Below are positions 9,569-18,660 of a stretch of DNA of 64,000 bases, piece by piece. Origin of the DNA: an uncultured SAR116 cluster alpha proteobacterium (GTDB lineage Bacteria; Pseudomonadota; Alphaproteobacteria; Puniceispirillales; Marisalimonadaceae); NCBI GenBank assembly GCA_902539895.1, contig CACBMD010000005.1, positions 1 through 64,000 on the forward strand, written 5' to 3'. Below the pieces are notes generated by a model, which saw only the letters and a program-made list of their open reading frames with translations, was not told where the DNA came from and ran no database searches. Position numbers and translations under genes: made by a program. Position 1 is the first letter of the stretch. Each line of letters opens with the position of its first letter.

Positions 9569-9682
9569 TTGAAAAAAGACGGTAAACCACATTCTTATAT
9601 TTTTAAATGGTATCTTTGTGCATACGTAATTATAGCGGTTACAGTTATTTACTTAGAATATGATAACTGGTTTGGTGTGTAA
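9569..9682 (+). CDS. Small single-pass membrane protein (unknown), third of three
   Basis: A 37-codon frame starting at TTG with an AATAGGA ribosome-binding site eight bases upstream. The N-terminus is polar (KKDGKPHSYIFKWY), followed by one membrane segment at about residues 13-30 and a short tail ending DNWFGV. It lies 18 bp after the duplicated small gene and shares its size, topology and Trp content. No family is recognised. A downstream dyad (9739-9776) may end the transcript. Confidence 0.45.
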   Translation: MKKDGKPHSYIFKWYLCAYVIIAVTVIYLEYDNWFGV

Positions 9683-9738
9683 TTTATAATTTTTTATTTG
9701 GATAACGCTCCATCTGTTTAGCACATTTAATATAAATA

Positions 9739-9776
9739 TCTGGTCACACTCTCGTGCAAAGTGATACACTACCAGA
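9739..9776. other. Dyad / possible structured element between convergent genes
   Basis: TCTGGT at 9739-9744 pairs with ACCAGA at 9771-9776; inside, CACT (9747-9750) can pair with AGTG (9760-9763) around a nine-base loop. The patch is less AT-rich than surrounding spacers. It lies in the only roomy convergent gap of the window (third small gene to lpxL-like gene). No T-run follows on either strand, so it is not a canonical terminator. Confidence 0.3.
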
Positions 9777-9791
9777 GAAAGTAACCCCACT

Positions 9792-10679
9792 CTATTTGCC
9801 CCACCGTCTGTGTGCCCAAAGCCATTGTTCTGGCCTGTCTATTATCCATTCTTCAATCCTTTGAGAAATTAATCTAGTAATTTCATATATAGCTTTGTCT
9901 TTATCTAAGTTTTTTGGAAACTTAAGTTTATCCTCAATACTTAATTTGAACTTTAAATCCTTATAACGCTCCACCCTTACCATATAAATTGGCACATTCC
10001 ATTTTATAGCCATAACTGCAGCTGCCTGAGGTGTTGGTGTTTCAATTCCAAAAAAAGGAACCATAATACCCTCTCTTAAAAGTTGATCTCCTGTTAGTCC
10101 AACAACTCCACCTTTTTTAAGTTTGCCTGCCATGCCTATAGCTGCAAGACGACCTTTTCTATAAAAGTCAGCATTAGCATCTTTATTTCTGTAAATTTGT
10201 ATTTTATTTAATATCCAATTATTTATTGGTCTAAAGACATACCCAGCTCGTCTTCCTGCAAGATCTCCAACTCTTAAAAGGAATTCCCAATTACCCATAT
10301 GTGCTCCAACAAGAATGGCAGGACCTTTTTTAATTCTTTCTAAACCTTCAGTTTCCAAATTACCTAATTTAATCAAATTATTAATATGTGGCATCTCTCC
10401 AATTGTTTGTCCGAGCATAAACCAATGTTGTGATGTAATTTTATTTATCTCTTTTCTAGACTTATTAGGGAAAACAATTTTTAAATGTTTTTTTACACGT
10501 TTGTTATAAGAAGTAAGTGGAGCAATTAAATACATTAATGTTCCACATAAATAAGATGAAAATTTATGTGGTAAAAGCTTAAGTATTAAAAATAATGGAA
10601 TAGCTATTATTGCTGCTATTGGATCATGAACGTACCTATCAAATTGCTTTTTAATTCTAAAACTTAAGGGATCAGGCAT
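9792..10679 (-). CDS. Lipid A biosynthesis acyltransferase, LpxL/HtrB family
   Basis: Inner-membrane enzyme that adds a secondary acyl chain to Kdo-lipid A. About 295 residues with an N-terminal hydrophobic segment, the HxxxxE acyltransferase motif in GAHMGNWE near residue 127, and GDQLLREG with FFG further on. The start at MPDPLSF is chosen because a longer frame runs further into lpxK; it overlaps the lpxK end by 8 bp. It is the last gene of a DUF374-waaA-lpxK-lpxL run, which supports an outer-membrane lipid A role. Whether it is the lauroyl or another transferase is unresolved. Confidence 0.88.
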   Translation of the reverse strand: MPDPLSFRIKKQFDRYVHDPIAAIIAIPLFLILKLLPHKFSSYLCGTLMYLIAPLTSYNKRVKKHLKIVFPNKSRKEINKITSQHWFMLGQTIGEMPHINNLIKLGNLETEGLERIKKGPAILVGAHMGNWEFLLRVGDLAGRRAGYVFRPINNWILNKIQIYRNKDANADFYRKGRLAAIGMAGKLKKGGVVGLTGDQLLREGIMVPFFGIETPTPQAAAVMAIKWNVPIYMVRVERYKDLKFKLSIEDKLKFPKNLDKDKAIYEITRLISQRIEEWIIDRPEQWLWAHRRWGK

Positions 10680-11664
10680 TAAGTTTTTCCTGCAGAAATA
10701 ACTCAAAATTTAATTTATCTTTTATACTTAATTCCAATTCAATTGGTAAAAAATGTATTTGGTCTTTATTTTCTGAAATTTTAACATAATCCTTTTCAGT
10801 AGTAATGAGTTTTAGGTTTAGGTCATTTGCATCAAATATTAAATTATTAATATCATTATTTTTGTAAGCATAGTGATCAGGAAATTTTCTTGTGGATGAA
10901 ATCTCATATCCATTCTTTTTGAGAGTGTCAAAAAACTTATTAGGATTGGCTAGGCCACAAAAAGCTAGTAATTTTTCTTTTTTTATTTTTGGTAGATTAG
11001 TTGTCTTAATGTTTGATTTAATTACTGGGATATTAAAAGACTTAAATAAATCTTTTTCATTCTTGTCACTCTCTCCTGTTAATATTATTTTGTCAATATC
11101 ATTAAAACCACGTTCAATAGGCTGTCTTAAAGGTCCTGCAGGCAAACAATAACCATTGCCAAGCTTTAGTTTTTTATCAACTAGTAGAAATTTTATATCT
11201 TGTTTTAATTGATAATTTTGTAAACCATCATCCATTATTATTATATTGAATTTATCCTTATGTTTTTCAATAAATTTAGCCCCTAAGGATCTGTTTCTAG
11301 AAACAATTGTAGTACCAACTTTGCTTAATAATATAGATTCATCCCCAACATCTTGAAAATGGTGTGAATTATTAACTTCTATTGGTCCTTTTTTTAAACC
11401 ACCATAACCTCTGGTTAAAAAAACTGGATTATAACCTAAATTTTTTAAAAGTTTGTAAGTGTAAATTGAAAAAGGGGTTTTGCCTGTTCCTCCAACAGTT
11501 AGATTGCCTACGCAAACTACCTTTAATTTAGATTCATAAGTTTTTGAGAAGTATCTTTTAAAATCATCAATTAAAACCCAAAAAATAGAAAATGGATAAA
11601 GAAGTATAATTTGTAATTTTGATATAATATTTTTTTTATACCAAAATTCAGGTGTTCTAAACAT
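10672..11664 (-). CDS. lpxK: Tetraacyldisaccharide 4'-kinase
   Basis: Phosphorylates the 4' position of lipid A disaccharide to give lipid IVA. The Walker A motif GNLTVGGTGKTPF is near residue 55, followed by TRGYGG, VGDES and the DDGLQN motif with the catalytic Asp. An N-terminal hydrophobic helix anchors it to the inner membrane. The start at MFRTPEFWY is preferred on family grounds (one base after the waaA stop); an ATG four codons upstream is possible. Genes on both sides act on the same pathway. Confidence 0.94.
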   Translation of the reverse strand: MFRTPEFWYKKNIISKLQIILLYPFSIFWVLIDDFKRYFSKTYESKLKVVCVGNLTVGGTGKTPFSIYTYKLLKNLGYNPVFLTRGYGGLKKGPIEVNNSHHFQDVGDESILLSKVGTTIVSRNRSLGAKFIEKHKDKFNIIIMDDGLQNYQLKQDIKFLLVDKKLKLGNGYCLPAGPLRQPIERGFNDIDKIILTGESDKNEKDLFKSFNIPVIKSNIKTTNLPKIKKEKLLAFCGLANPNKFFDTLKKNGYEISSTRKFPDHYAYKNNDINNLIFDANDLNLKLITTEKDYVKISENKDQIHFLPIELELSIKDKLNFELFLQEKLNA

Positions 11665-11665
11665 T

Positions 11666-12985
11666 TTAAGCAACATTTATGTTTTTGTATGTTTTTAATA
11701 GTTCAATCAAATTTATACTAGCTTCATCTGCACGTTGTTGGGCATAACCAGAGGCAATTAAACTATTTCTTCCCATATCTTCTAAGCGTTCTGAGTTACT
11801 AAGTAACTCAACAACATTATTAAGAAAATTCTCATTCATTTTAGGGCCTTTTTCTATTTGTATAGCCCCTCCAGACCAAACAAGATCTTTAATCTGAGCG
11901 TCACATTTTTCAGAATGTGGTCCCATTATGACTGGCTTGCCAAATTGAGATGCTTCAGATGGGCTGTGACCTCCAACGGGCACCATAGATCCAGCTACAA
12001 AAACTAAATCTGATATTTCCATTAATGAGCCCATTTCTCCCATTGTATCTGAAAGATAAAAAACATCATTTTTTGATGGAAACTCACCTTTGCTCCTTGA
12101 TTTTATGTCGAATCCAGCAGCTTTTATTCTATTTTGAATTCCTAGGCTTCGATTAATATGTCTTGGTGCGATTATAATTAAAATATTATCACGAGATTTT
12201 TTTCTAAGGAGATCAGCTAACTTAATCATTAACTCTTCTTCTCCTGGATGAGTTGAGGCAGCGATTAATATTTTTTTTCTATGTATATTCTTTTTTAGGC
12301 GCATTACATAATTTTGATCTATAGGAAGTTTTTCAGCTATTGATTTAAGACTTGTTAAACTTTTAACATTTTTAGCTCCTAATTTCTTAAATAAAGCCTC
12401 TTGTTTAGGATCAACAGCTAAAACATGATCAACTTTACTAAAAATTTTTTTTGCCAAAAAGTAACCTAACCCTGTCCAAAAACGAGCAGATTTATCTGAC
12501 ATTTGTGAAGATGCTAAAATAGTTGGAATATTAGAATTTGCAGTTAAATATATTAGATTAGGCCAGAAATCTGATTCCATAAAAACAGCCATATTAGGTT
12601 TCCATTGATCTAAAAATTTTGAAACAAATTTAGGATGATCATAAGGATGGTATTGATGAATTGCAGGTAAACCTTTTTTTATTTTATCTTTTATTAATTT
12701 ACCAGCAGAAGTAGTGTTAGTTGTTAACAAAAAAAACTCATTTTTATTTTTACCAAAACCATTTTTTTTCATTGAATTAGCGAGCGCTAAGGCTGCAACA
12801 GACTCACCAACACTTGTTCCATGTAACCAAACAATGGTACCATCTGGTCGGAATTTTTTTGAAATTCCATACCTTTCACTAAGTCTATATTTATCTTCTT
12901 TTCCTTTTTTTTGACGTCTAAGTAAATAACTTGGCAAAAACAATTTTAATATTCCCCATAAAAAATTATATGTCGATAGTGTCAT
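11666..12985 (-). CDS. waaA: 3-deoxy-D-manno-octulosonic acid (Kdo) transferase
   Basis: GT30 glycosyltransferase that attaches Kdo to lipid IVA. The N-terminal half carries WLHGTSVGES near residue 53 (with the family's catalytic Glu); the C-terminal half has the nucleotide-sugar site GGHSPSEASQFGKPVIMGP near 340. Length 439 is normal. One copy only, so it may be mono- or bifunctional; this cannot be told here. It is followed directly by lpxK. Confidence 0.95.
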   Translation of the reverse strand: MTLSTYNFLWGILKLFLPSYLLRRQKKGKEDKYRLSERYGISKKFRPDGTIVWLHGTSVGESVAALALANSMKKNGFGKNKNEFFLLTTNTTSAGKLIKDKIKKGLPAIHQYHPYDHPKFVSKFLDQWKPNMAVFMESDFWPNLIYLTANSNIPTILASSQMSDKSARFWTGLGYFLAKKIFSKVDHVLAVDPKQEALFKKLGAKNVKSLTSLKSIAEKLPIDQNYVMRLKKNIHRKKILIAASTHPGEEELMIKLADLLRKKSRDNILIIIAPRHINRSLGIQNRIKAAGFDIKSRSKGEFPSKNDVFYLSDTMGEMGSLMEISDLVFVAGSMVPVGGHSPSEASQFGKPVIMGPHSEKCDAQIKDLVWSGGAIQIEKGPKMNENFLNNVVELLSNSERLEDMGRNSLIASGYAQQRADEASINLIELLKTYKNINVA

Positions 12986-13012
12986 TGTAAGTTCCCAAAT
13001 TCATTATGAAAT

Positions 13013-13684
13013 TCAATTTATTTTCCTCTCTAATATTTTAGTAAGTCTTTTGATCTCATTTTCAAGATTTTGTCTCTCAAGCTCAAATTTATTCATATTT
13101 ATTTTTTTTTCTATATAAATTGGTTTCCCAAAACTATATATTCCTTTTGAAAATGGATATGGTAAAACAAAATTATCCCAAGAATTAATTATTTTATATT
13201 TTCTAGTAGCCCACACCAAAGGGATAATAGGAGTATTTGTCATTTGTGCTAGTTTTATAATACCTTCCTTTACTTTTTCTTTAGGTCCTTTAGGACCATC
13301 TGGTGTAATCGCTATACTTTCGCCTAATTTTAAACATTTTACCATTTTCCTGAATGCCTGCATTCCTCCTTTTTTTGAGGAGCCCAGTATTACATTCATT
13401 CCAAGATATTGAAATGCTAGAGAGGTAATCATTCCATCAGAATGACTAGACTGAAGAGCATTAATCACTCTATTTCTTGGCAAAAGATGAGGGCCTAAAA
13501 ATAACTTATTATGCCAGCAACAAAAAATATATTTATTTTTATTATCAAAAATTTTTGATTTTTTGCTTTGCTCAAAATATTCCCATCTAATTGAATGTGA
13601 AATCAATTTTGTAATAAAATAAAAGATAAAACCAATTAGTTTTTGTCCGGTACCAGTCTTGCTAAAACGTTTTAAAATACGCAT
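13013..13684 (-). CDS. DUF374 lysophospholipid acyltransferase-like protein
   Basis: About 223 residues with the DUF374 features: CCWHNKLFLGPHLL near residue 56, SSHSDGMITSLAFQYLG near 80, and TPDGPKGPKEKVKEG near 127, matching LPLAT-fold acyltransferases. An N-terminal hydrophobic segment suggests membrane association. DUF374 genes sit beside waaA in many alphaproteobacteria, so a role in lipid A or envelope lipid acylation is plausible, but the substrate is unknown. First gene of the four-gene envelope run. Confidence 0.85.
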   Translation of the reverse strand: MRILKRFSKTGTGQKLIGFIFYFITKLISHSIRWEYFEQSKKSKIFDNKNKYIFCCWHNKLFLGPHLLPRNRVINALQSSHSDGMITSLAFQYLGMNVILGSSKKGGMQAFRKMVKCLKLGESIAITPDGPKGPKEKVKEGIIKLAQMTNTPIIPLVWATRKYKIINSWDNFVLPYPFSKGIYSFGKPIYIEKKINMNKFELERQNLENEIKRLTKILERKIN

Positions 13685-13812
13685 TTAAAAATCCAAATTA
13701 CTGCACAAATTTAAAATTGAGTATTAAATTAAATTTACACAAAACGAAATAACTATCTATACATATAATTATTATTATAGATTAAAATAAATGATATAGT
13801 AATTGGATTGAT

Positions 13813-15567
13813 ATGAACATAAACCTAATGATAACAAAAAAAAATAAAAGTTTAATTATAGAATTTTGGAATGATTTTGTATCCAATTATAAGATTGATA
13901 TAATTTTGGCTTTTATATTATTGGTTGTTGTTGCTGTTACTGCCTCAATCTATCCTTACTTAATACAATTGGTTTTTGATGGTTTGCTAGATGATAATAG
14001 TAACTGGATTATTTTTCCTTTTATTATTGCTTTTGTTGCAATTATTAGAGGTATTGCAATGTTTTTCCAAATACGTCAAGTTTCTAAAATCTCATTATCA
14101 ATCTCGGTAGACATACAAAAAATACTAACTAAGCAATTGATAACTGCTGACTTGGATGAATTAAATAAATTATCATCGGGCAATCATGTGTCTAGAATAA
14201 TGAATGATGTTATTTTAATTAGAGATGGTTTTGAGAGAACTATAAATAATTTAGTTAGGGATGCTCTTACAGTTATAGCATTATTGTTTTATCTAATTTG
14301 GTTAGATTGGCTTTTATCAATATTAGTTGTAGTGATTTACCCATTAGCATTGAGGCCTATTGTTAGGATTGGAAAAAAACAAAAGATCATAGCAACATCT
14401 CTTCAAGAACAAATGGAGACAGTCACTTCTACGCTTACTGAGATGCTTCAAGGCATAAGAATGGTAAAATCGTATAATCTAGAGAATATGGAAATTAATA
14501 GATCCAAAGGTGTGTTAAACTCGTTATTTAAAAAAATGTTTAGTTTGGTAATTGGTAGAGCAAAAGTTTTGCCTATATTGGAAATTTTAGGAGGAGTTGC
14601 AGCAGCTAGTGTAATTGGTTTTGCAAGCTACCGGGTATCAATAGGTGAATTATCTCCCGGAAGTGTTGTGGGTTATGTAACAGCATTGTTGATGATTGCA
14701 CAACCTGCTAGGGCATTGGGAACATTCAATACTGTTTTTCAAGAAGCTCTTTCTGCTTTAGGAAGGATATACACACAATTAAAAATCACACCAAAAGTTA
14801 TTAGTTTATCCTCTGCTCCTAATTTAAAAATAACAAAAAACAAGTCACCAAAAATAACTTTTAAGTCAGTCAGTTTTGCATATAATAAAAAGAATAAAGT
14901 ATTAGATGATATCAACTTTGTTGTTAATTCAGGCTCAAAAGTTGCACTGGTAGGGCAAAGTGGGTCTGGTAAATCAACAATCATCAATTTAATTTCAAGA
15001 TTTTATGACCCAATAAATGGTGAAATTTTAATTAATGAAGAAAACATTAAAAACATTAGTTTAAATTCACTTCGAAATAATATTTCATTGGTTAGTCAGG
15101 AAACTATAATTTATAATAAAAGTTTTATGGATAATATTAGATTTGGGAATTTAAATGCACCTGATCATAAAGTTAAAAAAGCAGCAATGAATGCAGACAT
15201 ACATGAATTTATAACTAATTCATTAGATGGTTATAACACGATTGTCGGAGAAGGTGGTAATACATTATCTGGAGGACAAAAACAACGTATCTCAATTGCT
15301 AGAGCTATCCTAAAAGATGCTCCTATCTTACTTCTAGATGAGGCAACAAGTTCCCTTGATGCTGAAACTGAGAACGAAATTAATAGGACACTTGATACAT
15401 TAACAAAGAATAAGACTACAATCACTATTGCACATAGACTTTCCACAATAATTAATTCAGATCAAATAATTTTATTTAATAAAGGTAAAATTTTAGATTC
15501 AGGTAATCACGAAGAGTTAATTAATAATTCTGATTATTACAAAAAACTTTATAATACAGTCACTTAA
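13813..15567 (+). CDS. ABC transporter, fused membrane and ATPase domains (MsbA-like)
   Basis: 584 residues: six membrane segments in about 25-310, then an ATPase domain with Walker A GQSGSGKST near 383, the signature LSGGQKQR near 486 and Walker B ILLLDEATSSLD near 508. This layout is typical of half-transporters of the MsbA/lipid-flippase group. It is divergent from the lipid A gene run, which makes lipid A or another envelope lipid a reasonable cargo, but drug or peptide export cannot be excluded. Its stop is 6 bp from the convergent phosphatase gene. Confidence 0.85.
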   Translation: MNINLMITKKNKSLIIEFWNDFVSNYKIDIILAFILLVVVAVTASIYPYLIQLVFDGLLDDNSNWIIFPFIIAFVAIIRGIAMFFQIRQVSKISLSISVDIQKILTKQLITADLDELNKLSSGNHVSRIMNDVILIRDGFERTINNLVRDALTVIALLFYLIWLDWLLSILVVVIYPLALRPIVRIGKKQKIIATSLQEQMETVTSTLTEMLQGIRMVKSYNLENMEINRSKGVLNSLFKKMFSLVIGRAKVLPILEILGGVAAASVIGFASYRVSIGELSPGSVVGYVTALLMIAQPARALGTFNTVFQEALSALGRIYTQLKITPKVISLSSAPNLKITKNKSPKITFKSVSFAYNKKNKVLDDINFVVNSGSKVALVGQSGSGKSTIINLISRFYDPINGEILINEENIKNISLNSLRNNISLVSQETIIYNKSFMDNIRFGNLNAPDHKVKKAAMNADIHEFITNSLDGYNTIVGEGGNTLSGGQKQRISIARAILKDAPILLLDEATSSLDAETENEINRTLDTLTKNKTTITIAHRLSTIINSDQIILFNKGKILDSGNHEELINNSDYYKKLYNTVT

Positions 15568-15573
15568 GAAAAG

Positions 15574-16215
15574 TTATTCTCTTTTCAAACAATCATCTAA
15601 TAATCTATTAACCCACCAAATAGATCGAAAATTACGCTCTAATTTTTCTGGATCATACTTTTCTTTTACCCAGTCAATAAACTTCATATCATTTTGTTTA
15701 TATTGTTTTGAATATTCTTCAACAAAACTATCTAACACTCCAGGTTTTGCCCATTTTACGTGAAGATATTTCCAAGATAATTGCTGTTTTGCAATTTTGG
15801 GATGTTCTTTTTTATAAGTCAGCAAATATAATGCGGACATTATACCAGCCCTGTCAGCACCTGATTTACAATGTATTAAAGCAGGGTATTTAATAGATTT
15901 AAAAAGTTTTTCAGCTTTAAAAATCATATCTTTTTCAGGAGCTGCGCGAGACCTTGCTCTAAAATCTATCAATTTTATGTTGTTTTTTTCACAAGCCTCG
16001 TTTTCTAATAACCAGCCACCATCCCTTCTTATTCCTCTAAGATTTATTATAGTTTTTATTCCAAGTTTACCGTAGCTCTTTATTCTGAGGGGTGTAGGCA
16101 TATTTGATCTATACAATTTTTCGTCAATTTGATGAAAATTGTGATAACAAAATCTTAAAAATCCGTGATCTTTAACAATCATGTCAAACCAAGCTAAAAA
16201 TCTGTTAAATTTCAT
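15574..16215 (-). CDS. Dual-specificity/tyrosine phosphatase-like protein
   Basis: About 213 residues with the Cys-phosphatase loop HCKSGADRAG near residue 114, preceded by LYRSNMPTP and KTIINLRG, the usual order for small bacterial DSP/PTP-like enzymes. Cys and Arg of the HCxxGxxR loop are both present. The ATG start at MKFNRF is preferred; a TTG seven codons earlier abuts the upstream tldE stop. Substrate unknown; the envelope-gene neighbourhood leaves phospholipid, inositol-phosphate or protein targets open. Confidence 0.75.
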   Translation of the reverse strand: MKFNRFLAWFDMIVKDHGFLRFCYHNFHQIDEKLYRSNMPTPLRIKSYGKLGIKTIINLRGIRRDGGWLLENEACEKNNIKLIDFRARSRAAPEKDMIFKAEKLFKSIKYPALIHCKSGADRAGIMSALYLLTYKKEHPKIAKQQLSWKYLHVKWAKPGVLDSFVEEYSKQYKQNDMKFIDWVKEKYDPEKLERNFRSIWWVNRLLDDCLKRE

Positions 16216-16236
16216 ATTTTTTGATCTTTCTATCAA

Positions 16237-17595
16237 TTAATTACCTGCTATTGTCATGCCTTCAATTAAAATGGTTGGACAATTTATAGAATGTGTATAA
16301 TCAAGATCATTAGCAGGTTTAAGTGTTTTAAACATATCCTTTAAATTACCTGCTATAGTTGCTTCTGTTATGGGGGTTGATAATTCTCCATTTTTAATCC
16401 AAAAACCACTAGCACCTCGACTATAATCACCGGTAACCATAGACACACTGCTGCCAATCATATCAGTGATATAAAAACCATTACTTACACTAGAAATAAT
16501 ACTTTCAGGTGAAGCTTCACCGGGTAATAAAGTCAGATTAGTTGTGCCCGGCACAGGAGGACCACTAATACCTCTTTTTGCATTTGCAGTTGGTAACATA
16601 TTTAATTGTCTTGCAGATGATAAATCTAATAACCAATTTTTGAGAACTCCATCCTCAATTAATACATGCTTGGAGGTACCTAGACCTTCTGCATCAAATA
16701 ATCTTGACCCTAAACCTCTTTCAAGAAAAGGATCATCAATTAAAGTAATTGATTCATTTGCAATTTTACTATTTAAGGAATCTTTTAGAAAACTGGTTTT
16801 GCGTGCTATTGATGATCCATTAATAGCTGATGCAAAGTGACTTGCTATTGACCTAGATACTCTTGGGTCGAAAATTACTGGATATTGTCCAGTTACTGGT
16901 TTTTTAGCACCAATCCTGGCCAGTGTTTTTTTTGCAGCTTCATGTCCGATTTTTTTACCGTCTTTTAGATCTTCACCATAAACTTTTGAAGAATAATCAT
17001 AGTCTCTCTCCATTTTTCCATTTTTTTCAGCAATAACAACCACTGATACGCTGTGGTTAGATTTTTTTGTCGACCCAAAAAAACCATTAGATGTCATCAA
17101 GAGTGTTTCTCCTTCACCCCATGATGAATCTGCACCATCACTATTAGTAATACCTTTTACACTTAAAGCTATATCTTCAACTTCTGATGCTCTATCTCTA
17201 ATTACATCAATACTTGGTTCTACAGAATCATAACTATCAATAAAAATACTGTCTTGTATTGGGGAGTTTTGAAGTATCTCTTTGCTTGCTATAAAGCTAT
17301 ATTTATCTTCTGGTGCTATTTTAGCCATTTCAACGGCTCTTTTTGCAACTTCTTTAAGAGCTTCTTCAGAATTTTCATTAGTTGAAATTGATGAAATTTT
17401 ATTATCAACAAATACTCTTAAACCAGTGTCAAAGTCTTCATATCTTTGAATGTTTTCATCTTTACCTAATCTTCTAGTAATCGACACACCTCTGCTTCTT
17501 GATAAAACACAGTCTGCACTAGTTGCGCCATTTGTAATAGCTGTATCAATAAGAAGGTTCATAATATCCTTATCATTAAGTTTTTTTGTAGACAT
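16237..17595 (-). CDS. pmbA: TldE/PmbA-family protein
   Basis: 452 residues, the partner of TldD in a heterodimeric protease that degrades unfolded peptides and matures some peptide antibiotics. TldE does not carry the HExxxH zinc site, and indeed none is seen at the matching place (SRSIASHFASAI). Family blocks present include FDPRVS, GISGPPVPGTTNL and the C-terminal TIAGN. The catalytic partner tldD is at 28.2-29.6 kb, so the two are unlinked here. Divergent from argC. Confidence 0.9.
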   Translation of the reverse strand: MSTKKLNDKDIMNLLIDTAITNGATSADCVLSRSRGVSITRRLGKDENIQRYEDFDTGLRVFVDNKISSISTNENSEEALKEVAKRAVEMAKIAPEDKYSFIASKEILQNSPIQDSIFIDSYDSVEPSIDVIRDRASEVEDIALSVKGITNSDGADSSWGEGETLLMTSNGFFGSTKKSNHSVSVVVIAEKNGKMERDYDYSSKVYGEDLKDGKKIGHEAAKKTLARIGAKKPVTGQYPVIFDPRVSRSIASHFASAINGSSIARKTSFLKDSLNSKIANESITLIDDPFLERGLGSRLFDAEGLGTSKHVLIEDGVLKNWLLDLSSARQLNMLPTANAKRGISGPPVPGTTNLTLLPGEASPESIISSVSNGFYITDMIGSSVSMVTGDYSRGASGFWIKNGELSTPITEATIAGNLKDMFKTLKPANDLDYTHSINCPTILIEGMTIAGN

Positions 17596-17701
17596 TTAAA
17601 TTTTGTTCCTATGAAAAAGAGAATTTACAAAAGATTTATATATGCTTTATTAATATACTGTCTTAATTGTTGCAACTTTATAAATATATAAATAGGTAAA
17701 T

Positions 17702-18646
17702 ATGAAAAAGGATATTTTTATTGATGGAGAAACTGGCACAACAGGTTTGCAAGTTCATGAAAAATTAAGTAAGCATCCAAATATTAATATAATGTCAGTT
17801 GATCAATCTAAAAGAAAAGATATTTCTTATAAAAAAGAAATGTTAGCAAAATCGGATGTAACATTTTTGTGCTTACCGGATGAAGTATCTATAGAAACAG
17901 TTCAAATAGCTGATGAACTTGGAGATAAATCTCCAATAATTATTGATGCTTCTACAGCTCACAGAACTAACCCAAATTGGTCATATGGACTTCCAGAGCT
18001 AGGAGAGAATTACAGAAAAAGTCTTAAAAATTCAAAACGCATTTCATCACCTGGATGTTATTCTACTGGGGCTAATGTAATTCTAAAACCACTTATATCA
18101 AATGGTATTTTGAGTAAAAATATTCCAATTGTCATAAATGCTGTCAGTGGTTATTCAGGTGGTGGAAAATCGATGATTAATTATTTTAAGGAAACAGATA
18201 ATGAACCTTTTTTTAATTATGGACTTAAATTAAATCACAAACATTTACCAGAAATAATTTATCATAACAAATTAGAGCGAACACCAATTTTTAGTCCATC
18301 GGTTGGTAATTTCATTCAAGGCATGATTGTTTCTATACCATTACATTTTTCTTGGTTTAATTATAAAATTGATACTGAAAAGATCCAATCCCTAATGGAA
18401 GAATTTTACTCAGGAGCTAACTTTATTAAAGTTTTAAAAAAAGATGAAGGTGTAAACGACAAAGGATATTTTAGGCCAGATAATTTAGTTGGAACAAACT
18501 GTCTAGATATTAGTGTTTTTGGGAATGATGACTATGACCAGTTAATTATTTCTTCTAGATTAGATAATTTAGGAAAAGGCGCTTCTGGCGCTGCTATACA
18601 GTCTATGAATATTGCTCTAGGATATAATGAAACTCTAGGTTTATAA
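17702..18646 (+). CDS. argC: N-acetyl-gamma-glutamyl-phosphate reductase (short form)
   Basis: NADPH-dependent reductase of arginine synthesis. The N-terminus has GETGTTGLQVHEKL, a Rossmann nucleotide-binding start. The catalytic Cys is in SSPGCYSTGAN near residue 117, followed by GYSGGGKS and a C-terminal dimer region. At 314 residues it belongs to the short (type 2) ArgC group common in alphaproteobacteria. An unknown gene follows after 14 bp on the same strand. Confidence 0.93.
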   Translation: MKKDIFIDGETGTTGLQVHEKLSKHPNINIMSVDQSKRKDISYKKEMLAKSDVTFLCLPDEVSIETVQIADELGDKSPIIIDASTAHRTNPNWSYGLPELGENYRKSLKNSKRISSPGCYSTGANVILKPLISNGILSKNIPIVINAVSGYSGGGKSMINYFKETDNEPFFNYGLKLNHKHLPEIIYHNKLERTPIFSPSVGNFIQGMIVSIPLHFSWFNYKIDTEKIQSLMEEFYSGANFIKVLKKDEGVNDKGYFRPDNLVGTNCLDISVFGNDDYDQLIISSRLDNLGKGASGAAIQSMNIALGYNETLGL

Positions 18647-18660
18647 AAAGATTATTTGAT

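Noticed and set aside
16237-17595. TldE/PmbA as a broken TldD lacking HExxxH
   Set aside because: Absence of the zinc motif is normal in TldE; an intact TldD is present at 28161-29609.
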